Shown here piece after piece: positions 61,051-64,000 of a stretch of 64,000 nucleotides of DNA; the first letter of the stretch is position 1, and each line of letters begins with the position of its first letter. The translations under genes were made by a program, and so were the position numbers. The notes beneath the pieces are model-generated. The model saw only the letters and a program-made list of their open reading frames with translations, was not told the origin of the DNA and did no database searches. Source of the stretch: Gulosibacter sediminis (GTDB lineage Bacteria; Actinomycetota; Actinomycetes; Actinomycetales; Microbacteriaceae); the NCBI RefSeq assembly GCF_023370115.1, contig NZ_CP097160.1:1426001-1490000 (forward strand), given 5' to 3'.

Positions 61051-61680
61051 TTAGCGGCCCGAGTAGTACTCAACGACGAGCTGGACGTCACAGGTGATGG
61101 GCACCTCGTCGCGCTTCGGGCGACGCACGAGCTTCGCCTGGAGCTTGTCGAGCTGCACCTCGAGGTAACCCGGAACGGCCGGGAGCACCTCGGCGTGGCC
61201 ACCGGCGGCGGCAACCTGGAAGATCTCAAGGTCTTCCGAGCGCGACTTGACACCAATGGTCTGGCCCGGCTGCACGCGGAACGAGGGGCGGTCGACGATC
61301 TTGCCGTCAACGAGGATGTGGCGGTGCACGACGAGCTGACGCGCCTGCGCGGTGGTGCGGGCGAAGCCGGCACGCACAACGAGGGCGTCGAGACGCTGCT
61401 CGAGCAGCTCGACAAGGTTCTCACCGGTCAGGCCAGCGGTGCGGCGGGCCTCCGAGAAGACGATCTGCAGCTGCTTCTCGCGCAGGCCATACTGGGCGCG
61501 CAGACGCTGCTTCTCGCGCAGACGGACGGCGTAGTCGCTGTCGGTCTTGCGACGGGTGCGGCCGTGCTCACCGGGAGCGTAGGGACGCTTCTCCATGAGG
61601 CGGGCGGCCTTCGGGGTAAGTGCAACGCCGAGGGCGCGCGACAGACGCACCTTCGAACGGGTACGCGACTTCTTCGACAC
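61051..61680 (-). CDS. rpsD: 30S ribosomal protein S4
   Basis: 209 aa primary 16S rRNA-binding protein. Central S4 domain: LEQRLDALVVRAGFARTTAQARQLVVHRHILVDG. The N-terminal part (SKKSRTRSKVRLSRALGVAL) lacks a zinc-finger cysteine set, so it is the C- form. Start GTG 61680 has AAAGGAAG upstream; the longer open frame is leader. Located apart from the alpha operon, as in Micrococcales. Confidence 0.96.
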   Translation of the reverse strand: MSKKSRTRSKVRLSRALGVALTPKAARLMEKRPYAPGEHGRTRRKTDSDYAVRLREKQRLRAQYGLREKQLQIVFSEARRTAGLTGENLVELLEQRLDALVVRAGFARTTAQARQLVVHRHILVDGKIVDRPSFRVQPGQTIGVKSRSEDLEIFQVAAAGGHAEVLPAVPGYLEVQLDKLQAKLVRRPKRDEVPITCDVQLVVEYYSGR

Positions 61681-61740
61681 GAAGTCTTCCTTTCTGATGT
61701 TCGCATGACACGCGTGAGCGTGCAGACAAATAGTGCTCTC

Positions 61741-61785
61741 CGCCTCTCCCTGTGGACGAGGCGTCAAATGAACCGCACTAGCTTA
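61741..61785 (-). promoter_or_regulatory. rpsD promoter element and leader hairpin
   Basis: In the 118-base rarA-rpsD gap, TAAGCT (minus strand, 61785-61780) is a -10 candidate. CGCCTC / GAGGCG (61741-61746 with 61758-61763) can form a leader hairpin. No -35 found. Autoregulation by S4 is conceivable but not shown. Confidence 0.3.
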
Positions 61786-61798
61786 CCACGGCACGGGC

Positions 61799-63127
61799 TC
61801 AGCCGGCGTCGCCGCGGGTGATGCGCCGCAGCTTCTCAAGACGCTGCGAGATTTCTCGCTCCCACCCGTGCTCGGTCGGCGAGTAGTAGACGCGGTCGCG
61901 CAGTGTGTCGGGCAGGTATTGCTGTTCGACGACACCGATGGGGTCGTCGTGCGGATACGCATAGCCCTTGCCGTGGCCGAGCCGCTTCGCGCCCGGGTAG
62001 TGCGCGTCGCGCAGGTGCATCGGCACGCGGCCCGCGTTGCCTGCCTTGACGTCGGCGATCGCGGCGCCGATGCCGGTGTACGAGGCGTTCGACTTCGGCG
62101 CGGTCGCGAGGTAGACGGTCGCGTTCGCAAGCGGAATCTGCCCCTCCGGCATGCCGATGAGCGCGACCGTGCTCGCCACCGCCTCGGCCACCACCATCGC
62201 CTGTGGGTCGGCCATGCCGATGTCCTCCGAGGCCGAGATCATGAGGCGCCGGGCAATAAAGCGCGGGTCCTCCCCCGCGACGATCATGCGCGCGAGGTAG
62301 TGCAGCGCCGCATCCGGGTCAGAGCCGCGAATCGACTTGATGAATGCCGAGATGACGTCGTAGTGCTCGTCGCCCTGTTTGTCGTAGCGCAGCAACGCCT
62401 GGTCGCTCGCGCTCTCGACGTCCTCGGCGGTGATGCTGGGATGCTCGGCCGCTTGCGCGCCGGCGGCCGCGGCTTCCAGCGTCGTCAGCGCGCGGCGCGC
62501 ATCGCCGCTCGCCATGCGTACAATCGCGGCGCGAGCATCCTCGTCGAGGCCGACGGCACCGTCGAGGCCGCGCTTGTCGCTGACGGCGCGATCGAGCAGC
62601 CCCGCGAGGTCGGCGTCGTCGAGCGAACGCAGGGTGAGCAGCAGCGAGCGCGAGAGCAGGGGCGAGATGACCGAAAACGAGGGGTTCTCGGTGGTCGCGG
62701 CCACGAGCGTGACCCAACCCTGTTCGACGCCCGGCAGCAGCGCATCCTGCTGCGCCTTCGTAAAGCGGTGAATCTCGTCGAGAAACAACACGGTGCCCTC
62801 GTCGTAGAAGTCACGCTGGCGCAGGGCCTCGTCCATCACCGCCCGAACGTCCTTCACCCCCGCCGAAATCGCCGAAAGCTGGACGAACCGCCGGCCGCCG
62901 CTGTTCGCCAGCGCCTGCGCGATCGTCGTCTTGCCCGTGCCGGGCGGGCCCCACAGAATCACCGAGGTACCGGCGTTGTCCGCCGCGTCCGCGCTCGCGA
63001 GCCGTCGCAGCGGGGATCCAGGCCGCAACAGGTGCTCCTGCCCCACTACCTCATCGAGATCGCGCGGCCGCATGCGCGCGGCAAGCGGCGCGACACCGTC
63101 GCCTCCAAGCGTCACCTGACCAGTCAT
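61799..63127 (-). CDS. rarA: Replication-associated recombination protein A (RarA/MgsA)
   Basis: 442 aa AAA+ ATPase acting at stalled replication forks, related to clamp loaders. Walker [13 protein letters not shown], Walker [11 protein letters not shown], sensor AATTENPSF and arginine-finger region SRSLLLTL are visible. The C-terminal MgsA tetramerisation domain (about residues 250-420) includes [12 protein letters not shown]. Start ATG 63127 lies eight bases after a TAACAT -10 candidate (63141-63136) that overlaps the divergent cyclophilin promoter region. Confidence 0.94.
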   Translation of the reverse strand: MTGQVTLGGDGVAPLAARMRPRDLDEVVGQEHLLRPGSPLRRLASADAADNAGTSVILWGPPGTGKTTIAQALANSGGRRFVQLSAISAGVKDVRAVMDEALRQRDFYDEGTVLFLDEIHRFTKAQQDALLPGVEQGWVTLVAATTENPSFSVISPLLSRSLLLTLRSLDDADLAGLLDRAVSDKRGLDGAVGLDEDARAAIVRMASGDARRALTTLEAAAAGAQAAEHPSITAEDVESASDQALLRYDKQGDEHYDVISAFIKSIRGSDPDAALHYLARMIVAGEDPRFIARRLMISASEDIGMADPQAMVVAEAVASTVALIGMPEGQIPLANATVYLATAPKSNASYTGIGAAIADVKAGNAGRVPMHLRDAHYPGAKRLGHGKGYAYPHDDPIGVVEQQYLPDTLRDRVYYSPTEHGWEREISQRLEKLRRITRGDAG

Positions 63128-63180
63128 CCTCAGTAATGTTAGTAAGCTGCATGGGTCGAATGCCCAGCCGAAGGAGAACC

Positions 63181-63948
63181 GTGGCAGAGAACGCGAAGGA
63201 ATTGCGTCGCCGTCAGCGCGAGCACGAGGCACGAGTTGTCGTGCATGACGTGCAGACTGACCGTCGCCGCACCGACAACCGCAAGGGCATCATCGCCCTG
63301 GTCGTCGCCGCCCTCGTCGCCGTCGGTGGGCAGGTCGCGTTCACCACAACCGGCGGATTCGCCGCCTCGCCGGCCGCCGAGACGACCGCGCCGGCCGAAA
63401 CCGCGGCGCCGGAAGCTGCGGTGCCCGACGCGTCGATCGCCGAGGACCGCGAGTGGACCGGCACGATCGACTTCAACGACGGCGCCTTCGAGCTCGGCAT
63501 CACCCTCGACGGTGTCAACGCACCGCAGGCGACCGCGAACCTCGTCGACCTCGTGCAGAAGGACTTCTACGACGAGACCGCCTGCCACCGCCTCACCACC
63601 GAGGGCCTCTACGTGCTCCAGTGCGGCGACCCGAGCGGCGACGGCACCGGCGGCCCCGGCTACCAGTTCGGACCGCTTGAGAACGTGCCTGAGGACGGCG
63701 TCTACCCCGCCGGCACCATCGCGATGGCCCGCGGCCAGGCCGAGGATTCGATGGGCTCGCAGTTCTTTATCGTCTACGAAGACACCGAGCTGCCCGCCCC
63801 CGGCTATTCGGTAATCGGCCAGGTCACGAGCGGCCTCGACGAGCTGCAGGCGCAGATCGTCGACGAGGGCGTCGACCCCGCGAGCGGCTCGACCGGCGAC
63901 GGCACGCCCCTCGCGCCCGCCGTCATCACCGACATCACCGTCGAATAG
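63181..63948 (+). CDS. Membrane-anchored cyclophilin-type peptidyl-prolyl isomerase
   Basis: 255 aa. Basic, arginine-rich cytoplasmic tail, one membrane span (about residues 36-60, [20 protein letters not shown]), an Ala/Pro/Glu linker, then the cyclophilin domain outside the cell. [20 protein letters not shown] is the active-site strand (catalytic arginine kept, the usual phenylalanine replaced), and [10 protein letters not shown] follows. GTG 63181 has AAGGAG five bases upstream. The remaining 52 bases of the window show no gene. Confidence 0.9.
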   Translation: MAENAKELRRRQREHEARVVVHDVQTDRRRTDNRKGIIALVVAALVAVGGQVAFTTTGGFAASPAAETTAPAETAAPEAAVPDASIAEDREWTGTIDFNDGAFELGITLDGVNAPQATANLVDLVQKDFYDETACHRLTTEGLYVLQCGDPSGDGTGGPGYQFGPLENVPEDGVYPAGTIAMARGQAEDSMGSQFFIVYEDTELPAPGYSVIGQVTSGLDELQAQIVDEGVDPASGSTGDGTPLAPAVITDITVE

Positions 63949-64000
63949 CCAACAACGCGGGGTCAGGCCCGCCCACCGCCATGCAATAGCATTGCCGTAC

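Overview
The window is a high-GC actinobacterial chromosome segment, most consistent with Microbacteriaceae (Micrococcales). Indicators are mycothiol- and ANTAR-type genes, frequent GTG starts, TANNNT -10 elements, an actinobacterial integration-host-factor domain, and the conserved orders rarA-rpsD-alaS-ruvX-mltG-aro-efp-nusB-pyr-gmk-rpoZ-coaBC-metK-priA-fmt-rsmB-rpe-his-trp-lgt and polA-rpsA-coaE-uvrB-uvrA. I cannot fix the genus. I see no prophage, insertion sequence, CRISPR array or rRNA operon. About 63 protein genes and one tRNA fill the window, no gap exceeds 170 bases, and most genes lie on the minus strand, so the text below follows transcription from high to low coordinates.

Layout. 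(1) 63948-61051: a membrane-anchored cyclophilin (+ strand), then rarA and rpsD with a terminator. (2) 60955-50948: two small membrane proteins, alaS, ruvX, mltG, the shikimate genes aroE-aroC-aroK-aroB, efp and nusB, closed by a terminator. (3) 50814-42109: a tightly overlapped pyrimidine operon pyrR-pyrB-pyrC-(membrane gene)-carA-carB-pyrF with a PyrR-binding-loop candidate in its leader. It runs into a fused mIHF-guanylate kinase, rpoZ, coaBC, metK, an ATPase-dead PriA, fmt, rsmB and rpe. (4) 33262-26351: hisE-hisG-hisF-hisI followed directly by the Trp-associated membrane protein, a small membrane protein, trpC-trpB-trpA and lgt; trpE is not in its usual place. (5) 26316-24853: pyk, without gltBD between it and lgt. 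(6) 24780-20799: a divergent siderophore ABC-transporter cluster around a near-perfect DtxR/IdeR box, lying between pyk and tRNA-Leu(CAA). (7) 20677-13853: pdtaR, a hotdog thioesterase, polA, an EI24 membrane protein, a DUF885 protein and a mycothiol-dependent-type protein. (8) 13776-9367: an alcohol/aldehyde oxidation cassette (GAF regulator, aldehyde dehydrogenase, alcohol dehydrogenase, DUF779). (9) 9197-1: rpsA, DUF4126, coaE, YigZ, uvrB, a coupled membrane protein, rlmN and the 5' part of uvrA.

The genes are mainly housekeeping: nucleotide, aromatic and histidine biosynthesis, translation, and nucleotide excision repair. Accessory functions are limited to iron uptake and alcohol oxidation. 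The most informative signals are regulatory or architectural. uvrA and uvrB both carry promoters of the RecA-independent (PafBC-type) DNA-damage class directly abutting leaderless start codons. Several other genes also look leaderless. The mIHF domain is fused to guanylate kinase. PriA lacks helicase motifs, as known for actinobacteria. trpE and gltBD are missing from otherwise canonical clusters. I found no wholly new multi-gene system; the least understood unit is the DUF779 alcohol-oxidation cassette with its GAF regulator.
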